From NCBI GenBank assembly GCA_052085365.1, contig JBQDFP010000013.1, positions 1-60,022 of the forward strand: DNA of 60,022 nt. Reading direction: 5' to 3'. This DNA is from Canibacter sp052085365. Lineage in GTDB: Bacteria > Actinomycetota > Actinomycetes > Actinomycetales > Microbacteriaceae. Below the pieces are notes generated by a model. The model did not search any database. It had not been told where the DNA came from and saw only the letters and a list, made by a program, of their open reading frames with translations. Shown piece after piece: positions 16,416 to 25,684 of the stretch. The position numbers were made by a program, and so were the translations under genes. How positions within the stretch are numbered: position 1 is the first letter of the stretch; every line of letters begins with the position of its first letter.

Positions 16416-17741
16416 ATGACCGCCACTAACCCGTCCCATGTAGACGCTGAGCAGAAAGAGATAGCTCGGCGAGCGAGAAAGCCCATGCTTGCAGCATCCA
16501 TGGGCACATTCATTGAGTTCTTTGATTACGCTTCATATTCATACCTGGCAACCACCATTGCGGTGGTGTTTTTCCCGAGCGACACCGGCGCTGTTGCGAC
16601 ACTTCAGGTATTCGCGCTGTTCGCGGTATCGTTTGCGATGCGTCCGATCGGGGCGCTCTTCTGGGGACACTTCGGTGACAAAATTGGCCGAAAACGCACG
16701 CTCACGCTGACGATTATTGGTATCGGTATTGCCACAACGTTGATCGGTGTCCTTCCGGGCCATGACCAGATCGGCCTGTTTGCGCCACTCCTGCTGGTGA
16801 TTCTGCGACTATTCCAGAGCTTCTGCACTGCCGGCGAATACTCGGGTGCTGCGGTGATGATCGCGGAGTTTGCACCGGTTGCTAAGCGTGCCCGCTATAT
16901 TTCAGCAATCCCGATCAGCACCGCGAGCGGCTTCCTGGCTGCGTCACTGCTGGTGACCGGGCTGTATGGCTGGCTTGACGGCGAAACGATGGCAGCGTGG
17001 GGCTGGCGTGTCCCGTTCCTCCTTGCGGCCCCAATGATGGGCATCGCGGTGTTCCTGCGTACTCACATTGATGAGACCCCAGTGTTTAAAGAAGCAGTGG
17101 ACACGGGCACAATCTCACTGACCCCGACCCGCGATATTTTTGTTCAGCACTGGCGTCCGCTCGTGCGCACGATCCTCATCATGGGTATTAACGCCGCAGG
17201 CTACTACCTCGTGCTCGGCTATATGGCCACATACCTTGAAGTCTCAGTCGGTTTCAGCGCATTCCAAGCCAACGCGATTATGACGGTCGCCCTGTTTGTC
17301 TACCTGCCAATGCTCTACATCGGCGCAGTATGTGCAGATAAATTCGGACGAAAACCGGTGTTGCTTGCCAGCGGTATTGGGTTCTTAGTGTTGAGCATTC
17401 CAATATTCCTTCTGCTTGGCCCGGCCGGCTTCTTCACGGCAATGCTGATTCAGTTGCTGTTCGTATTCATCTTCTCGCTTAACGACTCCACCTTCCCGAC
17501 GTTCTTCTCCGAGAGCTTCCCGGCAAACGTTCGCTACAGCGGCTTCGCCCTGCCGTTCAACCTCGGTGTAGCAATCTTCGGCGGTACCGCACCATTTGTT
17601 GCCGACTGGTTGATTGCGGCTACCGGTGACACCATCATGCCGGCCTACGTTGTGATGTTCGTCGCCCTGTTGGGAACTGTGGCGCTGTTCATGTCGAAAG
17701 AATCTTCACCGTTGAAACAACGGAAGATTAAGGATGCATAG
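16416..17741 (+). CDS. MFS transporter, metabolite:H+ symporter (MHS/ProP-like) family
   Basis: A 441-residue, twelve-helix proton symporter in the cytoplasmic membrane. The cytoplasmic-loop motif GHFGDKIGRKRTLTLT, the N-terminal EFFDYASYSYLATT, the FQSFCTAGEYSGAAV segment and the second-half repeat DKFGRKPVLL are typical of the MHS group, which carries proline/betaine, shikimate, dicarboxylates and similar small charged molecules. It opens a plus-strand pair with the oxidase at 17745 (three bases between stop and start), opposite the EutA-like operon. Uptake of the compound that this block degrades is the natural reading; betaine, ectoine or an amino acid are candidates. Confidence 0.9.
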   Translation: MTATNPSHVDAEQKEIARRARKPMLAASMGTFIEFFDYASYSYLATTIAVVFFPSDTGAVATLQVFALFAVSFAMRPIGALFWGHFGDKIGRKRTLTLTIIGIGIATTLIGVLPGHDQIGLFAPLLLVILRLFQSFCTAGEYSGAAVMIAEFAPVAKRARYISAIPISTASGFLAASLLVTGLYGWLDGETMAAWGWRVPFLLAAPMMGIAVFLRTHIDETPVFKEAVDTGTISLTPTRDIFVQHWRPLVRTILIMGINAAGYYLVLGYMATYLEVSVGFSAFQANAIMTVALFVYLPMLYIGAVCADKFGRKPVLLASGIGFLVLSIPIFLLLGPAGFFTAMLIQLLFVFIFSLNDSTFPTFFSESFPANVRYSGFALPFNLGVAIFGGTAPFVADWLIAATGDTIMPAYVVMFVALLGTVALFMSKESSPLKQRKIKDA

Positions 17742-17744
17742 GTC

Positions 17745-18998
17745 ATGACCACAACGGTCATCGGTGCTGGAATTGCGGGGCTCTCCTGCGCGTTCGAGCT
17801 CGTTGACCGAGGCGAAGACGTGGCCGTTCTCGATAGCGGCCACGTCGGCGCCGCCGCCTCTGCAGGCAACGCTGGCTGGGTGACCCCGTTCCTGTCGGCG
17901 CCCCGAGCAGCACCCGGAGCCTTCGCCGATGCGATGCGCAATTTTGTGCGACCCGACGGTGCCGCCAAAATGCATCCCCACCTCGAACCACGATTCGTGA
18001 CATGGGCGCTCGGCTTCTTGCGTGCCAGCAGAATCAACCGCAGCACACGCGGAACCTACGCGCTGCAGCAACTTGCCCGTCACGCAAACTCCGCCTACGA
18101 CCGGCTGCGAGAGCGCGGTCTAGAAATCGAGGAGCATCGAACCGGGCTCGGAGTAGTATTCCAACGCGAAGATAACCTGCGCAAGTATGAACAACTCGTG
18201 CAGAAGATGCACGGCCTAGGCTACACCGGCCGAATCACGCGTATGCAGGGCGATCAGATGCGCGCGTTCGACCCCGCAATCAACCGCAGCATGGCTGGTG
18301 TGCTGCACTTGGAATCAGAACGACATGTCCGACCCGAGTCCGTTACTCGAGCGCTCGCCGATGCGGTCCGGCAGCGCGGCGGAACAATTCACGAACACGA
18401 ATATGTCACCCGCATCACCCGTACCGGCGCCGGAAAATGGCGGGTCGCCACGGACTCCGGCCAGGTCAGCATTTCAGACCGGGTAGTTGTGGCCGCCGGG
18501 TTTCACACGAAAGAACTTCTGAAGCGGCTCCGGGTGCGTGTGCCGATCGAAGCAGCAAAAGGGGTCAGCGCCACCATCACGGGCGAAGGCCAGGCGCCAG
18601 CACACGCACTCAAACTCTTCGAAGACATGGTCGCATGCTCGCCATTCGATGACGGCCTGCGCCTGTCAGGCACCTTCGATATCGGTGACCGCTCAACTCG
18701 CATCAACGACAAGCGACTCGCCATGATTATTGCTCAGGGGCAACGCTACCTTGAAAACTGGCATCCCACGCGCGCTGACATCGAATGGGCAGGACACAGA
18801 CCGACCAGCGCCGATGACCTACCTATTGTTGGGGAAGTGTCTGGCCAACCAGGTCTCTATCTCGCCAGTGGTCACGGCACTCTCGGCATCACCCTCGGCC
18901 CCATCACCGGGGCGCTCGCAGCGAAAGAGCTGCTTGACGGTGAACCGCAAGAACTGCTGCAGCCGTTTCGACTCGAACGGTTCCCGCGTTGGGTGTAG
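17745..18998 (+). CDS. FAD-dependent D-amino-acid dehydrogenase-like oxidase (DadA/DAO family)
   Basis: A 417-residue flavoprotein. The dinucleotide-binding motif VIGAGIAGLSCAFEL is at the extreme N-terminus, followed by the SAGNAGWVTP segment typical of DadA. The C-terminal GHGTLGITLGPITG loop closes the FAD site. DadA-type enzymes oxidise D-amino acids (or sarcosine, proline and similar secondary amines) to the keto acid and ammonia. The gene begins three bases after the MHS transporter stop, so the two are almost certainly co-transcribed and probably handle the same substrate. Together with a racemase-fold protein and an asparaginase on the opposite strand, amino-acid-derived substrates are likely. 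Confidence 0.88.
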   Translation: MTTTVIGAGIAGLSCAFELVDRGEDVAVLDSGHVGAAASAGNAGWVTPFLSAPRAAPGAFADAMRNFVRPDGAAKMHPHLEPRFVTWALGFLRASRINRSTRGTYALQQLARHANSAYDRLRERGLEIEEHRTGLGVVFQREDNLRKYEQLVQKMHGLGYTGRITRMQGDQMRAFDPAINRSMAGVLHLESERHVRPESVTRALADAVRQRGGTIHEHEYVTRITRTGAGKWRVATDSGQVSISDRVVVAAGFHTKELLKRLRVRVPIEAAKGVSATITGEGQAPAHALKLFEDMVACSPFDDGLRLSGTFDIGDRSTRINDKRLAMIIAQGQRYLENWHPTRADIEWAGHRPTSADDLPIVGEVSGQPGLYLASGHGTLGITLGPITGALAAKELLDGEPQELLQPFRLERFPRWV

Positions 18999-19012
18999 CG
19001 CAGAGTCCGCTG

Positions 19013-19861
19013 CTAGCTCAGTGTGTAATCCACGACGACCGGTGCGTGATCTGACCACCGAGCATCATAGCTCGGGTAGCGATCCACCTTATAGTCCACC
19101 ACCCGTTCAGCGAGCTCAGGGGTCACCACGTGATAGTCGATGCGCCAGCCGGTGTCATTGTCGAATGCTTGACCGCGGTTTGACCACCACGTGTACGGGC
19201 CGTCAACTTCACCAGCCCAGGTGCGTCCGACATCGATCCACCCGTGACCGACCCCTTCACTTTCGTCAACACCAACAACATTTTCACCACGTGGACCAAA
19301 GAAGCGATCAAAGTAGGCGCGTTCTGCCGGTAAGAACCCACTCTTCTTGCGATTGCCGCGCCAATTCTTAATATCAAGTTCACGGTGCCCCACATTGAGG
19401 TCACCCACTAACGCAACCAGGGCGCCGTCACTGGCAAGCTCATCGAGGCGAGCACCCATTGCTTCGAGCATCGCCCACTTTGATTCTTGGCGTGGCGTAT
19501 CAACTTCACCGGAATGCATATAGACACTGATGACCGTGATTTTGGTTCCGTCGAAATCAAAATCGGCTTCCAGCCAACGACCTCCGCTTGCGGCATCTTC
19601 ACCGCCGACCCCTTCACGGTGCGCGGTTGCGGGTGTACGGCTCAACAGTGCGACACCAGCCCGGCCTTTCTGCGGCGCGGGATCATGCAGAATGTGCCAA
19701 CCGTCCGCGACGAGTCCCTCAATATGTTCGAGGTCAGCCCGCACCTCTTGTAACGCGACCACGTCGGCGCCACGAGTTTCAAGCCACTCACCCATACCTT
19801 TCCGATATGCGGCACGGATTCCGTTGACGTTCACTGAAGCAATACGCACATTTTTACCCAT
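19013..19861 (-). CDS. Exodeoxyribonuclease III-family nuclease (paralogue 1)
   Basis: A 282-residue magnesium-dependent AP endonuclease / 3'-exonuclease of base-excision repair. Family motifs are IASVNVNGIRAA, VVALQEVRA with the metal-binding glutamate, the VYMHSGEV segment, LVGDLNVGHRELD with catalytic Asp-Asn, TWWSNRGQAFDNDTGWRIDYH and the final SDHAPVVVDYTL catalytic histidine. The start ATG at 19861 follows GACTGGGTGAC. It is convergent with the oxidase gene (14 bases apart). A second, clearly diverged family member is encoded at 35257-36138. Confidence 0.95.
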   Translation of the reverse strand: MGKNVRIASVNVNGIRAAYRKGMGEWLETRGADVVALQEVRADLEHIEGLVADGWHILHDPAPQKGRAGVALLSRTPATAHREGVGGEDAASGGRWLEADFDFDGTKITVISVYMHSGEVDTPRQESKWAMLEAMGARLDELASDGALVALVGDLNVGHRELDIKNWRGNRKKSGFLPAERAYFDRFFGPRGENVVGVDESEGVGHGWIDVGRTWAGEVDGPYTWWSNRGQAFDNDTGWRIDYHVVTPELAERVVDYKVDRYPSYDARWSDHAPVVVDYTLS

Positions 19862-19962
19862 GTCACCCAGTCTAAGGGCGAGGTCAGACTAGAATGAATC
19901 TGTTTCTTGTCGCGCATGCATTTCACGGCGGCAACTCTACCCCCAACAACGAAGTAGGCAGC

Positions 19963-21480
19963 ATGTCAAAAACCGCCACAGATTCCCAGGTTTCAGCTGG
20001 GAAATCCGAGGCAAAAGGCCTGAGTGCCGGAAGCCTCGGCCTCGTCAGCTCAACCGTGATTGGGCTCGCATCGACCGCGCCGCTCTATTCACTCGCGGCC
20101 ACGCTGGGATATGTGATTATTGCGGTTGGCCCGCAAGCTCCCGTCGCAATTATCGTTGCGTGCATTCCCATGATTTTTGCGGCCTTCGCATACCAAGAGC
20201 TGAATAAAGAAATGCCCGACTGTGGCACAACATTTGTATGGGGTGCAAAAGCATTTGGTCCCATCACCGGGTGGATCGGCGGCTGGGCCGTCGCAGTGGC
20301 ATCGGTGATGGTGCTTGCCAACGTGGGAGAAATTTCTGGACAGTATTTCTGGTTGCTGCTCGGTAATCAGGAGTTCGCCGACAGTCGGCCCATCGTGGTC
20401 GCCACATCGGTCGTATTTATGGCCGTGATGACGTTCATCTCAACAGTGGGCGTGCAGATCGGTGCTCGCATGCAGATGACGCTGATGATTATTCAGTATC
20501 TCGCGCTTGCGCTGTTTGCGATTCTGGCGACGGTGAACGCTCTGAATGGCTCGAACGAAGCATCGATTGCATTTGATTGGAACTGGTTCAACCCGGCAGA
20601 AATCGAGTCATATTCGGGCTTTATGCAAGCCGTCTTACTTGTCCTGTTCATTTATTGGGGGTGGGACACCTGCCTGGCATTGAACGAAGAAACCAAAAAC
20701 CCACGCAAGACCCCTGGCCGCGCGGCGCTCACCGGCATCGTGATCTTGATCGTTACCTACGTGGGTGTTTCGATCGCTGCAATGATGTATGCCGGGTTTG
20801 GGGACTCGAAGCTGGGGCTGACGAACCCGGAACACATTGACGACGTGTTTAGCGCCCTCAGTGACGCACTGTTTGGTCCTTGGGGATGGTTCTTGATTCT
20901 CGCAGTGATGATCTCTGCCGCATCATCAACCCAGACAACGATTCTGCCGACCGCTCGCGGCACGCTCTCCATGGCGGTCTACGGCGCCCTGCCAAAGAAG
21001 TTCGCCGAACTGCACCCCAAGTTCAAAACCCCATGGTTCTCAACCACAGTGATGGGTGTGTCAGCGATCGTATATTACGTGGGCATGTCGATCATTTCAG
21101 AAGACGTGCTTGCAGACTCGCTCACCTCAATGGGGCTTGCCGTGGCGCTCTACTACGCGATTACCTCATTCGCCTGTGTCTGGTACTACCGCAAGACCCT
21201 GCGCGATAGCGCTCGAAATTTGTGGATGCGTGGCATTTTCCCAGTATTGGGCGGCCTCCTGCTCGGGTACGCGTTCGTACAGTCATCGTTCGACATGATC
21301 AGCGTTGACTACAGCGAGACCGTGTTGCTGGGTGTCGGTGGTGCCTTCGTGATCGGCATCGGTGCGATCTTCGTCGGCTTCATTCTGATGGCGATCTGGT
21401 GGGTGCGACCAAACTCGAAGCCGTACTTCCGTGGTGAAAGCTTGAACCGTGACACCCCGGTGCTGGTGCCCGACGAATAG
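19963..21480 (+). CDS. APC-superfamily amino-acid permease
   Basis: A 505-residue secondary transporter with about twelve hydrophobic segments. The first helix carries the substrate-binding unwound motif (SSTVIGLASTAPLYSLAA), and there is a conserved GWIGGWAVAV in helix 3. The EETKNPRKTPGRAAL cytoplasmic loop is diagnostic for APC amino-acid permeases. I place the start at the ATG at 19963, because the residues before it (from 19894) look like untranslated leader. The ribosome-binding site (AAGTAGG) is weak. It probably imports amino acids or polyamines; the substrate is not evident. It stands alone between the divergent exonuclease gene and the convergent oxidoreductase remnant. Confidence 0.9.
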   Translation: MSKTATDSQVSAGKSEAKGLSAGSLGLVSSTVIGLASTAPLYSLAATLGYVIIAVGPQAPVAIIVACIPMIFAAFAYQELNKEMPDCGTTFVWGAKAFGPITGWIGGWAVAVASVMVLANVGEISGQYFWLLLGNQEFADSRPIVVATSVVFMAVMTFISTVGVQIGARMQMTLMIIQYLALALFAILATVNALNGSNEASIAFDWNWFNPAEIESYSGFMQAVLLVLFIYWGWDTCLALNEETKNPRKTPGRAALTGIVILIVTYVGVSIAAMMYAGFGDSKLGLTNPEHIDDVFSALSDALFGPWGWFLILAVMISAASSTQTTILPTARGTLSMAVYGALPKKFAELHPKFKTPWFSTTVMGVSAIVYYVGMSIISEDVLADSLTSMGLAVALYYAITSFACVWYYRKTLRDSARNLWMRGIFPVLGGLLLGYAFVQSSFDMISVDYSETVLLGVGGAFVIGIGAIFVGFILMAIWWVRPNSKPYFRGESLNRDTPVLVPDE

Positions 21481-21512
21481 ACCGTCGGAACACCCGCACC
21501 AGCTGTGGGGCG

Positions 21513-22570
21513 CTAATCCAGTGTGACCGCGCGTCCTTCAGCGTCAGATTGGCGTGCCGCATCAAGCACGGCGATCGTGTGCAATGCTTCGTCGAGTGTG
21601 ACCTTCAGCGGTGCACCATCGGCAATAGTGGCATGGAAGGCTCGATAGTAGTCGGTGTAGTCCGATGCTGCCGATGGCACAAGGGTCTGACCGTCAGCGG
21701 TCGACAGAGTGCCCCAAACACTTCGATCGGCAACACCCCATTCGTTTGCCGTTGCGGGTCGTTCACCTGCTAGTGCTTGATCGACCTGCACATCATTCAT
21801 GCGTGATGTGTATGAGCCGAGACTGCCGTAGACGATCATGCCGCGCTCAGCACGGTACGCGAGCTTACTGGACGAGACCGCGCTGTAGACGCCCGACTCG
21901 TGGTGAAGCCCGAGCGAGAACCCAATATCGACTTGGCTGGTGTCGGTCGAGTCAGTGTCCCGGTCTCGAGGGCTCTTCTCGATATCGATCCAGTCCAGGT
22001 GTGCGTCCACACGCTTCACTGGTCCAAACAACTGAATCACCTGATCGACCACGTGTGCGCCAAGGTCGCGCAGAAGCCCATCACCCGGGCCTGCTTCGAG
22101 CGTGCCAGGGGAGTCTTGGTCGAGACAAAGTTTGAGCGCCACGGGGTGCCAAGTTTGCCCTCATCGATCACGTTTCGCAGCGTCACAAAGTCGGTGTCCC
22201 AACGGCGGTTTTGAAACACCGTGAGAACCTTCCCCGCATTTTTTGCGGCCGCCGCGAGTTCGACGGCAACGTCAAGGTTGGGAGCGAATGGTTTATCAGC
22301 AACCACATGCACGCCACGTTCAAGGGCACGCAGCACAAGTTCACGACGCGTTGACGGAGGGGTGGTGATTGTGACCGCGTCAACACCCGCATCAATCAGA
22401 TCGTCGAGGGTGTCAAACGTCGGCACGCCAGGGGCGTCCTGTTCGACTTCGGCTTGGCGTTCAGGAGAACGGGTGACGACACCGACGAGTTCCCACTCGG
22501 TCGCTGCCTGAATGTACGGCATGTGGAAGATTCGACCACCGAATCCATAACCCACGAGTCCAATACGCAT
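21513..22570 (-). pseudogene. Gfo/Idh/MocA-family oxidoreductase broken by a single frameshift
   Basis: The N-terminal NAD-binding half reads from the ATG at 22570 (MRIGLVGYGFGGRIFH, and VVADKPFAPN with the EKP-like lysine) and keeps family sense up to EGKLGTPW. Family sequence then resumes in another frame (DSPGTLEAGPGDGLLRDLGAHVVDQ) and continues to the stop at 21513. The switch lies at about 22130-22145 and is explained by loss of one base. Without repair the first frame ends at 22037 after about 177 residues, removing the substrate domain. Family members oxidise sugars, inositols or similar polyols with NAD(P). It is the last of three dehydrogenase-type genes on this strand. A sequencing or assembly error is an alternative. 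Confidence 0.8.
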
Positions 22571-22639
22571 GCTGTGCCTCCCTGAAAATTCAGAATGTTC
22601 GAATGACCTACACCGTACACACGCCCGGTGGTAGTCCGA

Positions 22640-23644
22640 TTAACGCACTTCGATGCTCGGCCGATCCGCCTGACTGTGCTGATGCCAATGTGGGTACGGC
22701 AATGAGGGCGCACTGACACGGTTCAGCGTCTCAAGCGCGTCAGCTGGCAATTTAAAGTTGGCCACTTCGAGATTACGTCGGAGTTGGTCGGGTCGTTTCG
22801 CTCCCATCAAAATTGAAGTGACTCCCGGCTGCTGCAGTGTCCACGCAAGCGCGACCGTCGCCGGGGCAGCCCCAACACCTTCCGCAACTTCTACGAGTGC
22901 TTCAACAAGGTCGAACACCGGCTCCCAGTCAGCGATCGGGGGTTCGTTCCAGCCATCGTTGTGGCGACCAGATTCTGGCCAGGGTTCGTTGCGTCGATAT
23001 TTGCCAGTCAAGATCCCCTGCGCGAGCGGGCTCCAGATCACGTTAGAGATGCCACGCTTAGTAGCTTCGGGAAGCAGCTCGTGCTCTGCCTCACGGTTCA
23101 ACATTGAAAAGTACAGTTGGTGGCATGACATGAGTGAGCCGGCATTCAACGCCAACTCGGTCAGCTGTGACGCGGTGAAGTTTGAACAGCCAATGGTGCG
23201 AACTTTACCGGCACGAACCAGTTCCTCCATAGCGCCAAGGGACTCATCGAGTGCGGTGTGTTCGTCAGGGCCGTGAAACATGTACAGGTCGATGTAGTCC
23301 GTTTTGAGGCGCTTCAAGCTGGCGTTGCACTGCTCAACAATATGTTTGCGTGACAGGCCGCGTTCGTTGATTCCGTCACCGACTTTTTGGCCGACTTTTG
23401 AAGTCACGACGACACGGTCACGCACCCCACGCAGGGTCTCTCCGAGAAAGGTTTCACCGTCCCCACCGCCGTAGTTATTCGCGGTGTCAAACGAGTTCAC
23501 CCCAGCATCGAGAGCCAGGTGAACGAGATCGCGAGTTTGTTCGAGAGTCACTCCACCGACGGGCGGGGTGCCGCCGAATGTCGCGCTACCGAGGGTGAGT
23601 TCTGAAATCATGATGCCGCTATGGCCGAGCAACTGATATTTCAT
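22640..23644 (-). CDS. Aldo/keto reductase
   Basis: A 334-residue NADPH-dependent oxidoreductase with a TIM-barrel fold. The catalytic tetrad is visible: aspartate and tyrosine in SFDTANNYGGGDGE, lysine in VVVTSKVG, and histidine in YMFHGPDE. The coenzyme-phosphate region near the C-terminus reads SILMGAKRPDQLRRN. It is of the length and type of the YhdN/Tas/potassium-channel-beta-like aldo/keto reductases. It lies 55 bases downstream of the alcohol dehydrogenase gene and 69 bases upstream of the broken Gfo/Idh/MocA gene, forming a likely sugar/polyol oxidation operon. The ATG at 23644 follows AAGGAAACCGT. Confidence 0.93.
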   Translation of the reverse strand: MKYQLLGHSGIMISELTLGSATFGGTPPVGGVTLEQTRDLVHLALDAGVNSFDTANNYGGGDGETFLGETLRGVRDRVVVTSKVGQKVGDGINERGLSRKHIVEQCNASLKRLKTDYIDLYMFHGPDEHTALDESLGAMEELVRAGKVRTIGCSNFTASQLTELALNAGSLMSCHQLYFSMLNREAEHELLPEATKRGISNVIWSPLAQGILTGKYRRNEPWPESGRHNDGWNEPPIADWEPVFDLVEALVEVAEGVGAAPATVALAWTLQQPGVTSILMGAKRPDQLRRNLEVANFKLPADALETLNRVSAPSLPYPHWHQHSQADRPSIEVR

Positions 23645-23699
23645 ACGGTTTCCTTGGGGTGTTGATGTGGTGGGTGGATCCGCCCAGATGCGTTGATAA

Positions 23700-24791
23700 C
23701 TAGAGGCGAATCAAGATCTTGAGGTCAGAACCATTGGGGTCTGCGAGCGCGTCGTATGCGTCGGTGAGGTCTTCGAGGTCGACCGTGTTTGTGACGACCT
23801 GCTCCACCGGGAAATTGTCTGAGTCCATCAGTCCAATAACTCGCGGCCAGCTCGTGACCGGATAGGTGTAGACGCCGCGATACGTGACGTCGCGCATGGT
23901 GAGCTGTGCCGCGGCATCGAACGTTGTGGGGCGCACGGTCATTGCGGTTTGTACTATCGTGCCGCCCAAGGTGATGTTTGCTAGGCATGCGTCGAGTGCA
24001 GGCTGGCTGCCGGAAGCTTCAATGCAGGCGTCGAAACCGCCGCCGGTGAGCTCGCGTGTAATCGCGGCAAGATCTTCGCTTGTCGGGTCAACAATTCGGG
24101 TGATGCCGAGTTGTTCAGCGAGTGCGCGACGCGTGGCATTGGGTTCGGAGAGCACCACGGTGCCAGCACCTGAGGCCTGTGCGACGAGCGCAACCAGTTG
24201 ACCGATCGGGCCGCCGCCGGTGACAAGCAATGACCCGCCAGGGCGTAGGCCTGTGCTTTCAAATGAATGCACGGCTACCGCAGTGGGTTCGACAAGTGCA
24301 CCGAGCGCGAAGGACATACCCGTGTGAAGTTTCGTCACTTGGTTTTCGCGCAGTATCGCATATTCTGCGAGGCCACCCCAGGCTCCGCTGTATCCGGTTG
24401 CTGCGAGGTTTTCGCACGTGTGCTGGCGTCCCGCCAAGCATTGGCTGCATTCGCCGCAGTATATTTGTGGCATGGCTGCGACGGGGTCGCCGGGCGCGAC
24501 GCTGGTGACCCGGTCACCGACTGCGACGATTTCGCCAGAGAACTCGTGACCCGGAATGACCGGGACTGACACCCCCGTCACCGGGTGGGGTTCGACCGGG
24601 CTGTGAATCGGGCCGTGTGCGTACTCGTGCAGGTCGGTCCCGCAGATACCGCATTCACGGACCCGCATTAGGATGTCGAGGGGGCCGAGGTCGGCTGGCT
24701 GCGGTGTCGGGATCTCTTCAATACGGAGGTCACCGGCGGTGTAAAAGCGTGCGGCCCGCATGGTTGCGGGAATGTTCGTGGTGGACAACAT
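23700..24791 (-). CDS. Zinc-dependent medium-chain alcohol/polyol dehydrogenase (butanediol dehydrogenase-like)
   Basis: A 363-residue NAD(P)-linked dehydrogenase. Catalytic-zinc ligands lie in ECGICGTDLHEY and VIPGHEFSGEI. The structural-zinc cysteines are in YCGECSQCLAGRQHTCEN. The nucleotide-binding loop is LLVTGGGPIGQLVALVAQ, and VEPTAVAVHS completes the active site. The pattern resembles (R,R)-butanediol, sorbitol and threonine dehydrogenases. I chose the ATG at 24791, which has GAGAGAGGCC just upstream, instead of the longer open frame. It heads a run with an aldo/keto reductase and a Gfo/Idh/MocA gene; the substrate is probably a polyol or sugar. Confidence 0.93.
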   Translation of the reverse strand: MLSTTNIPATMRAARFYTAGDLRIEEIPTPQPADLGPLDILMRVRECGICGTDLHEYAHGPIHSPVEPHPVTGVSVPVIPGHEFSGEIVAVGDRVTSVAPGDPVAAMPQIYCGECSQCLAGRQHTCENLAATGYSGAWGGLAEYAILRENQVTKLHTGMSFALGALVEPTAVAVHSFESTGLRPGGSLLVTGGGPIGQLVALVAQASGAGTVVLSEPNATRRALAEQLGITRIVDPTSEDLAAITRELTGGGFDACIEASGSQPALDACLANITLGGTIVQTAMTVRPTTFDAAAQLTMRDVTYRGVYTYPVTSWPRVIGLMDSDNFPVEQVVTNTVDLEDLTDAYDALADPNGSDLKILIRL

Positions 24792-24885
24792 TGGCCTCTC
24801 TCGTGTGAACAATCGAGCCCTTTGATTCTCGCACACAAAACAGGCTGACCGCTATGTGATTGAAATGGGTGTCAGCTTATCTCGG

Positions 24886-25173
24886 CTATTCGTGAGCAGG
24901 TATTTCCGTGAACGTCAGGGACTTGTGAAACTGTTCGTGAAAGGCAATGAACTCTTTCGTGTGGTCAAAACTCATGTGCGTCTCGTGGGCGGCTTGATCC
25001 ACCCATGACTCGATAAAGACGAGCCGATCAGGGTCATCGGTGCAGGTGAAAAAGTCATATGCAATACAGCCGGCCTCAGCGCGCGTGGCCTGCTGTGCTT
25101 CAGGCGCACGCTCGAGAATGCGATCACGCGTTCCAGGTTCGAGAGCAATATCGATAACAAATTTGTAGGCCAC
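24886..25173 (-). CDS. Antibiotic-biosynthesis-monooxygenase (ABM) domain small protein
   Basis: A 95-residue single-domain protein with the dimeric ferredoxin-like ABM fold. Typical features are the starting strand VAYKFVIDIAL, ATRAEAGCIAYDFF, RLVFIESWVDQAAHETHM and the late helix with FIAFHEQFH. Relatives include small cofactor-free quinol monooxygenases and heme- or aldehyde-handling proteins, so no single reaction can be assigned. The start is a GTG at 25173 after TAGGGGAATCC. The open frame extends much further upstream, but that part merely mirrors the opposite-strand gene at 25283. It is divergent from that gene. Confidence 0.8.
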   Translation of the reverse strand: MAYKFVIDIALEPGTRDRILERAPEAQQATRAEAGCIAYDFFTCTDDPDRLVFIESWVDQAAHETHMSFDHTKEFIAFHEQFHKSLTFTEIPAHE

Positions 25174-25282
25174 GGATTCCCCTAACAATGCGGTTTCACA
25201 GCAACACAGGTGACCAGAGTATCGAGGGTGCGATGTAATAGGTACTAACAAATCAAAATAATTCACTTGCGAAGGAGCTAAC

Positions 25283-25594
25283 ATGATTGCCGCATTTTCA
25301 GTCGCACCCAGCGGAGGACCTGCCAATGAAGACGGTTCAGTGCATGAAGCTGTCGCTGAAGCAGTGAAGGTTGTGCGCGCTTCGGGACTGCCGCACCGAA
25401 CCTCAAGTATGTTCACCGAAATCGAGGGCGAATGGGACGAAGTTTTCGATGTCATCAAGCGCGCAACCGATGCCGTGATGCCATACGGTGCACGTGTCGG
25501 ACTTGTGGTGAAAGCCGACATCCGCCCCGGACGCACCGGTGAAATCGACGGCAAGCTCGAACGTCTGGAGCGCGCCATCGAATCAGACAATTAG
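25283..25594 (+). CDS. MTH1187-type thiamine-binding protein
   Basis: A 103-residue soluble protein of the MTH1187/UPF0045 family, whose characterised members bind thiamine or its pyrimidine part as tetramers. Characteristic are the initial IAAFSVAPSGG, the VKVVRASGLPHRTSSMFTEIEGEWDEV stretch (split here only by its turn), and the GARVGLVVKADIRPGR strand. The ATG has GAAGGAGCTAAC upstream, a strong ribosome-binding site. No TPP riboswitch was seen in the 109 bases before it, so a direct thiamine link at the level of regulation is not supported. Confidence 0.85.
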   Translation: MIAAFSVAPSGGPANEDGSVHEAVAEAVKVVRASGLPHRTSSMFTEIEGEWDEVFDVIKRATDAVMPYGARVGLVVKADIRPGRTGEIDGKLERLERAIESDN

Positions 25595-25684
25595 AGATCA
25601 GTAGTGCACCTGCTCTCAGCGAAACGCTCACCCTGAGGCGAACAACCACCCCATTTGTCACTGATCCGGGGTACTTTATGCATC

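Noticed and set aside
22037..22142. Programmed -1 frameshift in the Gfo/Idh/MocA gene
   Set aside because: No slippery heptamer with a following stem was found at the switch, and metabolic enzymes of this family are not known to use one. Mutation or sequencing error is simpler.
25174..25282. TPP riboswitch before the thiamine-binding gene
   Set aside because: None of the conserved TPP aptamer segments (such as the CTGAGA and ACCTGAT-type boxes) is present.
25174..25590. Upstream extension of the ABM-domain frame
   Set aside because: This part is the mirror of the thiamine-binding gene on the other strand. A GTG with a good ribosome-binding site at 25173 starts the domain exactly.
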